From NCBI GenBank assembly GCA_913009215.1, contig CAJVXG010000026.1, forward strand, positions 1-13,251: a DNA stretch of 13,251 bases. The letters run 5' to 3'. Positions 6,438 through 13,247 of this stretch are shown here, piece by piece (position 1 is the first letter of the stretch; each line of letters opens with the position of its first letter). The position numbers were made by a program, and so were the translations under genes. Below the pieces are notes generated by a model that did no database searches, was not told the origin of the DNA, and saw only the letters and a list, made by a program, of their open reading frames with translations. Origin of the DNA: an uncultured Gammaproteobacteria bacterium (GTDB taxonomy: Bacteria; Pseudomonadota; Gammaproteobacteria; Acidiferrobacterales; CAJVXG01).

Positions 6438-7130
6438 ATGTTTTTATTAAAAGAATCAACGCGTGACTGGTATGTTGTTGTCCTGGTGGGCACTTTGGTT
6501 TTTGCAGCTAATCTCCCTGATAGATATGCAGCCTGGTTGCATATCGATACCAAGTATCTGTTGGCTGTGCTGATTGCTGTGGTTGGTGTATCACTCCTGA
6601 AATATCTCAAGTTTACGTTGATTCTGGTAGTGGTTTTACTGGCTGTAGGTGCCAACCTACCCGCTGATATGGCTGGCAGGTTCGGTGTCGACTCCACTGT
6701 GATGATGATTGCCCTGTTTCTGATGGTTGCTATTTCCCTGGTTAGTCGAATTATGAAAGTGCCTACAGGTTTGGATAAGACAGGACGTTCCAAAAGCGTA
6801 CAGGGTGCCGCACTGTTACTGCAAGCCACACTAAAGGGCAGAACACCGGTGGTACAGTCATTGCTGGAAGCTGGTATTAGCGCCAACGTAAAAACCATTA
6901 GCGGCAAGACCCCTTTGATGGCGGCATCGGCTAAAGGCTATTCTGATATCGTGTTGCTGTTATTGACTAAAGGCGCCGCTGTGAATATGTCGGATAGCGC
7001 CGGTAATACGGCGTTGTCCTATGCCACCAAGGGAAAGTTCTCCAGGACCATGGAGATACTGAAGAAAGCGGGTGGCCAGCTCACCGGAAAGGTGGAGGTG
7101 GCAGCTCAGGCTGCCAACGCCGCTGCCTGA
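6438..7130 (+). CDS. Membrane-anchored ankyrin-repeat protein
   Basis: A 230-residue protein in two halves. Residues 11-106 contain four likely membrane segments (about 11-26, 40-57, 59-74 and 88-105). Residues about 122-215 contain about three ankyrin repeats, clearest in GKTPLMAASAKGYSDIVLLLLTKGAAVN and the following GNTALSYATKG unit. Ankyrin repeats bind protein partners, so this could tether a partner to the inner membrane; the partner is unknown. The membrane half is internally duplicated with an exact 48-residue offset: ANLP at 24-27 and 72-75, D37/D85, S52-L53/S100-L101. The start is the first ATG after an in-frame stop at 6429; no Shine-Dalgarno is visible. The C-terminus is Ala-rich. 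It ends 1 nt from the convergent thioredoxin-like gene. The ankyrin fold is confident; the function is not. Confidence 0.85.
   Translation: MFLLKESTRDWYVVVLVGTLVFAANLPDRYAAWLHIDTKYLLAVLIAVVGVSLLKYLKFTLILVVVLLAVGANLPADMAGRFGVDSTVMMIALFLMVAISLVSRIMKVPTGLDKTGRSKSVQGAALLLQATLKGRTPVVQSLLEAGISANVKTISGKTPLMAASAKGYSDIVLLLLTKGAAVNMSDSAGNTALSYATKGKFSRTMEILKKAGGQLTGKVEVAAQAANAAA
7100..7115. terminator. Small stem-loop at the 3' end of the ankyrin gene
   Basis: GGCAGC (7100-7105), loop TCAG, GCTGCC (7110-7115) form a perfect 6-bp stem with a tetraloop inside the last codons. There is no immediate T-run; a TTTATTT begins 16 nt later. It is the only compact hairpin at this convergent junction and might slow RNA polymerase in either direction, but it is not a canonical intrinsic terminator. 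Confidence 0.2.
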
Positions 7131-7131
7131 T

Positions 7132-8166
7132 TTATTTCCATAGATCTACAGCCCTGCCCTTCTCCCGGATATGGTCGGCACGCTTGCTGATATAGCGTTG
7201 GAAACTTGGTTCTTTCCTGTAGGCACCTGACTGTACGTAGTCCAGCACGGACTGAAAGTGAAAGTTCTTCAGAAAAGCCTCAATTCGCATCACTTCTTTG
7301 CCGTTAACGAAAAATACAGCAGACGGCGCGTAAGATATATTTAATTTGCGCGCCCAGGCCCTGGCATTGGTTGTTTTGCCATTCGGACTAACCAGTGGAG
7401 TTTTTTCCCACATATCAAATTGGGCAACACGGAATTTTTTTACAAGTGGCCGGGTAGTTTCGTGCCTCAGTATTTCACTATGCAATCGATCGCAAGGGGA
7501 ACAGTCTTTTTGCTCAAAGAGCACCATTAGCGGTTTTCCGCTTTTCATGCTGGAGAAACTATAAGGCGGTTTCAGGAAGTAGGGCTCTTTATGAATCTTG
7601 CCCGAGGATGGTTTGGGTGTATTTTTTGCCATATATTGGGCAAAATTCATTTTTTTGTCATGTTTCTCGGCAACGAATTTCAGCGCAGCCATGAATTTGT
7701 GTGGTGGAAAATAGCCATTAATACGCAAGGCCACCTTGCCATTTTCGTTGTAAAAGATAATGGTGGGTGTAAACCAGATTTGCATATATTTCGCATAGGT
7801 TTTTTCGGTAAACGTTTTTCCTGACAGGGCAGTGACTTCACGATCACCCCACATGTTGATGGCGACGGAATCAAAATGCTTGCGCGTATAATCCAGGATA
7901 TGCTTTTGACTGAAATTGATATTAAAAAGTGCGGCGCAATAGGGGCAACCATCCTGACCAAAGTACATCAGCAATCGTTTGTTGTTTTTCCTGGCCTCAT
8001 TGATATCGTCTTTGACATCAAGAAAGGTGACCTTGAACCAGTCCGGGACAACATGCTTGACGGCCCCTTTGAACTCCGCTTTTTTTGCATTTGCCGGGGA
8101 CAACGGAACCAGAAAAGTGATGGTAATGAGCAGCAGAAAAAACAGTTTTTCCAGGATAAATTTCAT
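7132..8166 (-). CDS. Exported protein with two tandem thioredoxin-like domains
   Basis: A 344-residue protein with a Sec signal peptide (hydrophobic core about residues 8-22, predicted cut ANA/KK after residue 27), hence periplasmic. Domain 1 has a thioredoxin-type CPYC at 74-77 (MYFGQDGCPYC) and a cis-proline at P134 (WFTPTIIFY). Domain 2 has CSPC at 222-225 (VLFEQKDCSPC) and cis-proline P281 (SYAPSAVFF). Both halves share an MW after the second strand and a GK(T) turn, so they arose by duplication about 148 residues apart. The type resembles SoxW-like/Thioredoxin_2 periplasmic thiol proteins that reduce or shuttle disulfides; the substrate is unknown. A good AGGAG (complement of 8175-8179) lies 8 nt before the ATG. 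It is divergent from the RpfE-like gene and convergent with the ankyrin gene. Confidence 0.85.
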   Translation of the reverse strand: MKFILEKLFFLLLITITFLVPLSPANAKKAEFKGAVKHVVPDWFKVTFLDVKDDINEARKNNKRLLMYFGQDGCPYCAALFNINFSQKHILDYTRKHFDSVAINMWGDREVTALSGKTFTEKTYAKYMQIWFTPTIIFYNENGKVALRINGYFPPHKFMAALKFVAEKHDKKMNFAQYMAKNTPKPSSGKIHKEPYFLKPPYSFSSMKSGKPLMVLFEQKDCSPCDRLHSEILRHETTRPLVKKFRVAQFDMWEKTPLVSPNGKTTNARAWARKLNISYAPSAVFFVNGKEVMRIEAFLKNFHFQSVLDYVQSGAYRKEPSFQRYISKRADHIREKGRAVDLWK

Positions 8167-8250
8167 AATGTCAGCTCCTGCCCCGCAGGGTTTTGAGTAA
8201 TGTTACCAATACCGGTCGAATGTTCTTGTAAATCTTGTTATAAGCAAGTC

Positions 8251-8269
8251 TAAAATGATAATGATCACA
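8251..8269. promoter_or_regulatory. Possible Fur-like box in the divergent region
   Basis: Aligned to the 19-bp Fur consensus, this stretch (TAAAAT GATAAT GATCACA) matches at 13 of 19 positions by hand count, with a perfect central GATAAT hexamer. It overlaps a TAAAAT that could serve as a -10 for the + strand gene and reaches the first base of its start codon. AT-rich sequence can give such matches by chance. Confidence 0.22.
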
Positions 8270-9345
8270 TGGTCAATAATAACTCCATTACCAGGAAACA
8301 AACACTTTCTTTGTTAATACCGGGCCTGCTGGGACCGGATTTTACGGACAAGGAAAACGAGCCGGCAATACCCACATTGCCAATGCTGGAAACGATATTG
8401 TCCCGGTCCCGGTTATCCATAACAGATCAAACGGGATATGAGGCCATAGTGTTCAGACTGTTTGATGTCGAATGCAGCCGGGTTACAGACTTGCCGGTTG
8501 CCGCTGTCACACGTATTTATGATCAAGACAGCAATAAAGACGAGTGGTGCATGCGTGCCGATCCGGTTTATTTGCAGGCCGAAAAAGATTGCCTGCGCCT
8601 TGTAGACAGTAAACAGCTGAGGTTGGACCAGGAGCAGGCCGATGCGCTGGTTGCAGAAATCATGGCTAGTTTTTCGGATGACGGGTGGCGCTTAAGGGCG
8701 CTTACCCCGGAACGATGGTATTTGAGTCTGCCTGCGACACCCTCAATAAGAACGACTCCGGTACATCGGGTGATTGGTCGAAATATTGAACCTTTTCTGC
8801 CCCAGGGACCGGAAGGAAAAAAATGGCAATCGCTTTTGAACGAGACGCAGATTCTGTTGCATACGGCCCCTGTTAATATAACCCGAGAGCAACGAGGGGA
8901 ATTGCCGGTGAACAGCCTGTGGTTCTGGGGAGGAGGTATTTTACCGAAGATAAATCGTTCGAACTGGGTGGAAATCTGGGGCAATGAACCCTTGTTATCC
9001 GGTTTGGCCCGTCAATCGGTGACGCCAACCTCTGAGTTGCCGGCCAGCTTTGATGTCTGGCAGCAAAATGCCGTTACCACCGGGAATCATTTGCTGGTGC
9101 TGGACCAGGCGCGGTCCGCCGTTTGTTATCAGGACTTTGAAGACTGGCGGCAGTTTCTTCAGGGCCTGGAGATGAACTGGCTCGAGGATGCCTGTAAGGC
9201 CATATATGATGGGTCGTTGGAGGCGCTCCATATCTACAGCGATACCGGGCATACCTTCCGCTTTAATAAAAAAAGCGGTAAACGCTGGTGGAAGAGGAAA
9301 AGATCACTTGGCTATTTCCGTCAGAAGTACCTGCAGACAAGGTAG
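8269..9345 (+). CDS. rpfE: RpfE-like protein (COG4255-type, phosphoglycerate-mutase-like)
   Basis: A 358-residue protein, probably cytoplasmic, with no signal peptide or membrane segment. It resembles the family named after Xanthomonas RpfE, whose gene neighbours recJ and which databases relate to cofactor-independent phosphoglycerate mutase-like folds. Recognised family-like features are an N-terminal LLIPGLLGP, the central NSLWFWGGGILP segment (about residues 220-231), a GLEMNWLEDACKAIYDG block and the C-terminal WWKRKRSL basic patch. Catalytic function is not established. The start ATG 8269 is the first after an in-frame stop at 8251; it lacks a Shine-Dalgarno. The gap to recJ is 10 nt, so the pair is probably an operon. 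Assignment relies on sequence pattern plus recJ linkage, so the symbol is tentative. Confidence 0.65.
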   Translation: MVNNNSITRKQTLSLLIPGLLGPDFTDKENEPAIPTLPMLETILSRSRLSITDQTGYEAIVFRLFDVECSRVTDLPVAAVTRIYDQDSNKDEWCMRADPVYLQAEKDCLRLVDSKQLRLDQEQADALVAEIMASFSDDGWRLRALTPERWYLSLPATPSIRTTPVHRVIGRNIEPFLPQGPEGKKWQSLLNETQILLHTAPVNITREQRGELPVNSLWFWGGGILPKINRSNWVEIWGNEPLLSGLARQSVTPTSELPASFDVWQQNAVTTGNHLLVLDQARSAVCYQDFEDWRQFLQGLEMNWLEDACKAIYDGSLEALHIYSDTGHTFRFNKKSGKRWWKRKRSLGYFRQKYLQTR

Positions 9346-9355
9346 ACAGGATTAT

Positions 9356-11110
9356 ATGGGTGGGCAGAAACCACTGATTAGCAGGAGGAAGATCGACGGA
9401 GACGGGAGTCCGGGCGACCCTTGCCTGCATCCCGTAATCGACAGGATTTATCTTTCCCGGAAGGCGCGTTTGCCGGATGAGCTGGATTATTCATTGCATA
9501 ATCTACTGGCGCCTGATCAGTTGCTTGGCATGGAAACGGCCATTGATTTGCTGGTAGCGGCCCTGCAACAACAAAAACGCATTCTGATTGTTGGCGACTA
9601 TGATGCCGATGGCGCGACCAGCTGCGTAGTGGCAGCAAGGGCCTTAGGACTCATTGGTGCAAAGGACGTGCGCTATCTGGTGCCTAATCGTTTTGACTAT
9701 GGTTACGGACTGACGCCCGAGATAGTGGCATTGGCGCAGCAACAAAAGCCGGATCTGATTATTACGGTCGATAATGGTATAGCCAGTATAGATGGTGTTG
9801 AGGCCGCCGGGAAAAACAACATCAAAACCATTATCACCGATCATCATTTGCCGGGCGAGACATTGCCGGATGCCGACGCCATAGTGAATCCCAATCAGCC
9901 GGGAGACGATTTTCCCAGCAAGAACCTTGCGGGTGTTGGGGTGATATTCTATGTCATGCTGGCTTTGCGCAAACGGCTGCGTGACACAGGCTGGTTTACC
10001 GGTCAGCGAATGACAGAACCGAATCTCGCGCAATTACTGGATCTGGTGGCATTGGGTACCGTGGCAGACCTGGTATCGCTGGATTACAATAATCGTATCC
10101 TGGTTTCTCAAGGGCTGGCACGAATCAATAATGATCAGGCTTGCCCCGGTATTTATGCATTACTACAAGTAGCGAATCGACAACAACGACCCGTGACCAC
10201 CAGCGACCTGTCCTTTTTTGTCGCGCCACGATTAAATGCCGCCGGGCGGCTGGATGATATGTCTCTGGGTATTTCCTGCTTGTTGGCCGACGATGCGGCA
10301 AAGGCGCGAAAGCTCGCCATAGATCTGGACAAATTAAATCATGAAAGGCGAAATATCCAACAGCAGATGCAGCAACAGGCGCAATTAATTTTAAAGCAGT
10401 GTGTCATAGAAGATGACACTCCGAAGGGAATCTGCCTGTATGATGAGAACTGGCACCAAGGTATCGTCGGCCTGGTAGCCTCAAAGATAAAAGAAAAGCT
10501 GCATCGCCCCGTAATTGTTTTTGCACCAGGGGATAATGATGAAATAAAGGGGTCGGCACGTTCCATTCCTGGGCTGCACATAAGGGACGCGCTGGATCGT
10601 GTGGCTACCCGGCATCCTGATTTGCTACAGAAATTTGGCGGCCATGCCATGGCGGCTGGCCTAGTGATAAAACTGGAGAATTATTCTGCATTCAAGCATG
10701 CCTTTGAACTGGTTGTGAATGAGATCCTGGACGACGACGACCTGCAACTCAGGATATGGAGTGATGGCGATCTTGGCGGGGAAGAACTACGATTGGAATT
10801 TGCGCAATTGCTGAAGACTTCGGGCCCCTGGGGTCAGGGGTTTCCAGAGCCGGTGTTCGACGGTTGCTTCGCCGTCAAAGACATGCGCATCGTCGGAGAG
10901 ACGCATATAAAATTGCGCCTGCAGACGATGCAGGGCAAGAATGCGATCGATGCCATTGCTTTTCATGCGGCGCCAAATGGTGTATTACCGGACTGGCAAC
11001 GTATTCATGTCGCATACCGTCTGGATGTCAATGAATACAGAGGCACAAGGACCTTGCAGTTGATTATTGAATATGCCGAACCTGAGGGAGTCGAATCGTT
11101 GGCCGTATGA
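9356..11110 (+). CDS. recJ: Single-strand-specific 5'-3' exonuclease RecJ
   Basis: RecJ degrades single-stranded DNA 5' to 3' in recombination (RecFOR pathway), mismatch repair and base excision repair. The DHH-family metal-binding motifs are all present: DYDADGATS (D81-S89), ITVDNGIAS, TDHH with D162-H163-H164, and LVALGTVADLV. The DHHA1 domain follows with GSARSIPG and GGHAMAAGL (G428, G429, H430), then the C-terminal OB-fold region. The frame is open upstream to 9188, but the longer version would overlap the RpfE-like gene by 158 nt and its extra residues look like an out-of-frame shadow. ATG 9356, preceded by ACAGG at 9346-9350, gives 584 residues, close to the 577 of E. coli RecJ. The gap to cysM is 31 nt. 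Confidence 0.95.
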   Translation: MGGQKPLISRRKIDGDGSPGDPCLHPVIDRIYLSRKARLPDELDYSLHNLLAPDQLLGMETAIDLLVAALQQQKRILIVGDYDADGATSCVVAARALGLIGAKDVRYLVPNRFDYGYGLTPEIVALAQQQKPDLIITVDNGIASIDGVEAAGKNNIKTIITDHHLPGETLPDADAIVNPNQPGDDFPSKNLAGVGVIFYVMLALRKRLRDTGWFTGQRMTEPNLAQLLDLVALGTVADLVSLDYNNRILVSQGLARINNDQACPGIYALLQVANRQQRPVTTSDLSFFVAPRLNAAGRLDDMSLGISCLLADDAAKARKLAIDLDKLNHERRNIQQQMQQQAQLILKQCVIEDDTPKGICLYDENWHQGIVGLVASKIKEKLHRPVIVFAPGDNDEIKGSARSIPGLHIRDALDRVATRHPDLLQKFGGHAMAAGLVIKLENYSAFKHAFELVVNEILDDDDLQLRIWSDGDLGGEELRLEFAQLLKTSGPWGQGFPEPVFDGCFAVKDMRIVGETHIKLRLQTMQGKNAIDAIAFHAAPNGVLPDWQRIHVAYRLDVNEYRGTRTLQLIIEYAEPEGVESLAV

Positions 11111-11141
11111 TGGTTTGCCATAAACGGTCAGGATACAGCTT

Positions 11142-12026
11142 ATGAAAACGCTTGAAGATTTTGTTGGTAATACACCGCTGGTGCGATTGCAACGGTTGGT
11201 GGGCAAGAACAACAATACTATTCTGGTAAAGCTGGAAGGCAATAATCCTGCCGGATCGGTCAAAGATCGTCCGGCGCTCAGCATGATACGGTATGCCGAG
11301 GAGCGTGGAGAAATCAAACCGGGCGATACCCTGATAGAGGCCACCAGTGGTAATACCGGTATTGCCCTGGCGATGATAGCAGCCACTAAGGGATATAAAA
11401 TGGTGCTGATTATGCCCGAGCATATGAGCCTCGAACGACGGGCGGTCATGAAGGCCTTTGGCGCCGAGATCATACTGGTGACCAAAGAGGAGAGCATGGA
11501 GGGGGCCAGGGACCTGGCCAGCAAAATGGCGGCAGAGGGCCAGGGCAGGGTGCTGGACCAGTTCTCCAATGCGGACAACCCGCGGGCCCATTACGAAGGC
11601 ACTGCTCCAGAAATTTGGCGTGATACCGGGGGCAAGATTACCCATTTTGTCAGCTCTATGGGCACTACGGGCACTATTATGGGCGCCGCTACTTTTTTTC
11701 GTGAACAGGACAAAAAAGTGGAAATTGTAGGCGTACAACCCAAAGAGGGGGCCAGCATTCCTGGTATACGGCGCTGGAGCAAGGAGTATTTGCCAAAAAT
11801 TTTTGATGCCTCAGTCGTAGACCGGATTATTGATGTCTCGCAGCAGGACGCCGAGGCAACCACCCTGCGTTTGGCCAGGGAAGAGGGAATATTCTGTGGT
11901 ATTTCCTCCGGAGGGGCCGTGCATGCGGCCCTGACCTTGTCCGAAGGCATCCACAATGCCGTCATAGTTGTGATAATCTGTGATCGTGGAGACCGTTACC
12001 TATCGACCGGAATATTTCCGGATTAA
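11142..12026 (+). CDS. cysM: Cysteine synthase B (O-acetylserine sulfhydrylase B)
   Basis: PLP-dependent synthesis of cysteine from O-acetylserine and sulfide; CysM enzymes can also use thiosulfate to make S-sulfocysteine. The 294-residue length is typical. The PLP lysine is K41 in NPAGSVKDRPA, the same position as in E. coli CysM. ATSGNTGIALAM forms the substrate loop, SSMGTTGTIMG binds the PLP phosphate, and GISSGGAVHAA and ICDRGDRYLSTGIF close the C-terminus. The MPEHMSLERRAVMKAFGAEIILV block and the SIPGIRRW segment favour CysM over CysK. The ATG follows TCAGGA (11130-11135) at a normal distance. It probably shares a transcript with recJ. S-sulfocysteine made by CysM needs thioredoxin or glutaredoxin for reduction, and a glutaredoxin gene lies about 0.9 kb away; a functional link is only inferred. 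Confidence 0.95.
   Translation: MKTLEDFVGNTPLVRLQRLVGKNNNTILVKLEGNNPAGSVKDRPALSMIRYAEERGEIKPGDTLIEATSGNTGIALAMIAATKGYKMVLIMPEHMSLERRAVMKAFGAEIILVTKEESMEGARDLASKMAAEGQGRVLDQFSNADNPRAHYEGTAPEIWRDTGGKITHFVSSMGTTGTIMGAATFFREQDKKVEIVGVQPKEGASIPGIRRWSKEYLPKIFDASVVDRIIDVSQQDAEATTLRLAREEGIFCGISSGGAVHAALTLSEGIHNAVIVVIICDRGDRYLSTGIFPD
12007..12021. repeat. Perfect dyad at the 3' end of cysM
   Basis: CCGGAA (12007-12012), TAT, TTCCGG (12016-12021): a perfect 6-bp inverted repeat with a 3-nt centre overlapping the last codons of cysM. It is followed by ATTAATAATAAAA rather than a T-run, so termination is doubtful. It could mark an mRNA processing point or an operator upstream of the next gene. Confidence 0.3.
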
Positions 12027-12056
12027 TAATAAAACTATATTACTCTAGGAGACATT

Positions 12057-12482
12057 ATGAGCGAAAATGACATTGGTGCTATCGTTGTCGGATTTTTAAT
12101 AATTTTCTTTATTGGCTCGTTGATCGTCCTTATTTTCTTTTTGCTTTCCCTGCAGAAAAATCTTAACGCAATCAGTGAAAGCAATCGCACCATGAACCCG
12201 CCCATGGTCTGGCTCAATCTGATTCCGTTATTTAACTGGGGCTGGATGATTTATACCGCAATAAAAATATCGGAGTCCCTGGAGAAGGAGCTGACGGCCC
12301 GCGATATCAGTTTTGATGCCAAACCGGCCTATGCGCTGGGGCTGACATTTTCCATTATGAATGCAACAGGAATACTTTGGTCCTGGATCCCTATTCTGGG
12401 TCTGCTGATTGCCATCGGCTTGCTAGTGGTATGGATTATGTACTGGGTGCAGATATCAAAATTCACCAAACAACTGGCTTGA
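12057..12482 (+). CDS. Small four-helix membrane protein, unknown function
   Basis: A 141-residue, very hydrophobic protein that I do not recognise by name. Likely membrane segments are residues 6-32, 50-69, 91-108 and 111-130. A short polar linker (33-47) and a charged loop (70-90, with SESLEKEL) separate them. The most distinctive stretch is MVWLNLIPLFN at residues 50-60, which recurs almost unchanged in the next gene, as do YWVQI and the basic tail. A strong TAGGAGA (12046-12052) precedes the ATG at good spacing, so the start is secure. It follows cysM by 30 nt and precedes its paralog by about 30 nt, suggesting co-transcription. Inner-membrane location is inferred; no enzymatic motif or conserved metal ligand is visible. 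Confidence 0.82.
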   Translation: MSENDIGAIVVGFLIIFFIGSLIVLIFFLLSLQKNLNAISESNRTMNPPMVWLNLIPLFNWGWMIYTAIKISESLEKELTARDISFDAKPAYALGLTFSIMNATGILWSWIPILGLLIAIGLLVVWIMYWVQISKFTKQLA

Positions 12483-12514
12483 TAATCCATTAGTTACCGA
12501 TTCAGGGGATGTCG

Positions 12515-12935
12515 ATGCGAGAAGAAGAAGCGCTGATTGTAGTTGGCCTGTTTTTTCTGTTCATAATTCTTGTCTGGTATGTGGTGAACGTATTTTATTT
12601 GCTCACGTTGAACAAGGCACTGAAGCGTGTTGATACCTCCCGCCGCGGCACGTCTCCCGGTATGGTGTGGTTAAACCTGATACCGTTATTTAATCTAGGA
12701 TGGCATATCTATCGTGGTGCAAATGTCGGATGCGCTGGCGAAGGAATTTGATGTCCGACAGATTGGTTATGAAGGCAAGCCCGGTTATGTCATTGGCCTG
12801 GTGGCATCGATCCTGATGGCGACCAGTATTATCCCCTATCTTGGCGGTCTGTTATGGATAGGTGGTGTGGTCTGTGGAATAGTTTATTGGGTGCAGATCG
12901 CGGATTTTAGCAAGAAAATAGCACAGCCGGCGTAA
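12515..12935 (+). pseudogene. Frameshifted paralog of the preceding membrane protein
   Basis: The first part (12515 to about 12712) reads MREEEALIVVGLFFLF and includes PGMVWLNLIPLFNLGWHIY, then runs into a TGA at 12749-12751 in frame 1. From about 12714 a +1-shifted frame continues the homology (VVQMSDALAKEFDVRQIGYEGKP to YWVQIADFSKKIA) to TAA at 12933-12935. Alignment to the preceding gene places the break between TAT (12710-12712 region) and GTG 12714; restoring two bases gives 140 residues against 141 for the paralog. No homopolymer is present at the break. ATG 12515 is preferred over ATG 12509 because AGGGG (12504-12508) is 6 nt upstream of it. The coding pattern is intact on both sides, so the lesion is recent, a sequencing or assembly error, or a genuine frameshift event. 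Four membrane segments would be restored in the joined product. Confidence 0.75.
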
Positions 12936-12943
12936 CCCGGGAC

Positions 12944-13207
12944 TTAATCAGGAGATTCAATCAGGTCGTCCAGTTCACCGTCCATGTGCAGTTCGGTGAG
13001 CTCGGTAAAACCACCAATCCATTTCTCGTCTATGGTGATTTGTGGCACAGTGCGCGCATTATTGGACACTCGCATCATTTCTTTCAAGCTGGCCTGATCC
13101 TGATCCACCCGAATTTCTTTATAGGCCACCCCCCATTTTGTGAGCAGGCTTTTCGCCTTATCGCAAATGGGGCAAGTGCCGGTGCTGTATATTTTAACGC
13201 GAGTCAT
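12944..13207 (-). CDS. grxC: Glutaredoxin 3-like protein
   Basis: An 87-residue cytosolic glutaredoxin, the normal length for bacterial Grx3, which uses glutathione to reduce protein disulfides and mixed disulfides. The active site is CPIC (C12-P13-I14-C15) in place of the usual CPYC. The cis-proline is P55 in TVPQI, and the glutathione-binding GGF (65-67) follows IDEKWI. The C-terminus is acidic (MDGELDDLIESPD). The ATG at 13207 has no Shine-Dalgarno. A near-consensus promoter ends only about 11 nt upstream, so the transcript may be almost leaderless. It is convergent with the frameshifted membrane gene, 8 nt apart. Confidence 0.93.
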   Translation of the reverse strand: MTRVKIYSTGTCPICDKAKSLLTKWGVAYKEIRVDQDQASLKEMMRVSNNARTVPQITIDEKWIGGFTELTELHMDGELDDLIESPD

Positions 13208-13218
13208 AATGGCTGGCG

Positions 13219-13247
13219 TTTATACCAGCAAATATTGTCCTTGGCAA
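13219..13247 (-). promoter_or_regulatory. Strong sigma70-type promoter for grxC
   Basis: On the - strand, TTGCCA (complement of 13242-13247, five of six matches) is followed by a 17-bp spacer and TATAAA (complement of 13219-13224, five of six matches). A 5-bp inverted repeat, GCTGG and CCAGC on the - strand (13225-13229 and 13212-13216), brackets the -10. The predicted start of transcription near 13212 is only about 5 nt from the ATG. Confidence 0.55.

Noticed and set aside
6416..6907. 163-codon open frame on the - strand over the ankyrin gene
   Set aside because: Low-complexity Thr/Ile/Arg-rich shadow of hydrophobic codons on the + strand; no start signal.
9188..9355. Longer RecJ with 56 extra N-terminal residues
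   Set aside because: It overlaps most of the RpfE-like C-terminus, the extra residues look like an out-of-frame shadow, and ATG 9356 with ACAGG gives the usual RecJ length.
11064..11738. 224-codon open frame on the - strand over cysM
   Set aside because: Antisense shadow of cysM with no recognisable domain; cysM itself has all catalytic motifs.
12705..12720. Programmed +1 frameshift in the second membrane gene
   Set aside because: No slippery codon, stop codon or rare-codon pause is visible at the switch point, and the intact paralog next door needs no frameshift; a mutation or sequencing error is simpler.
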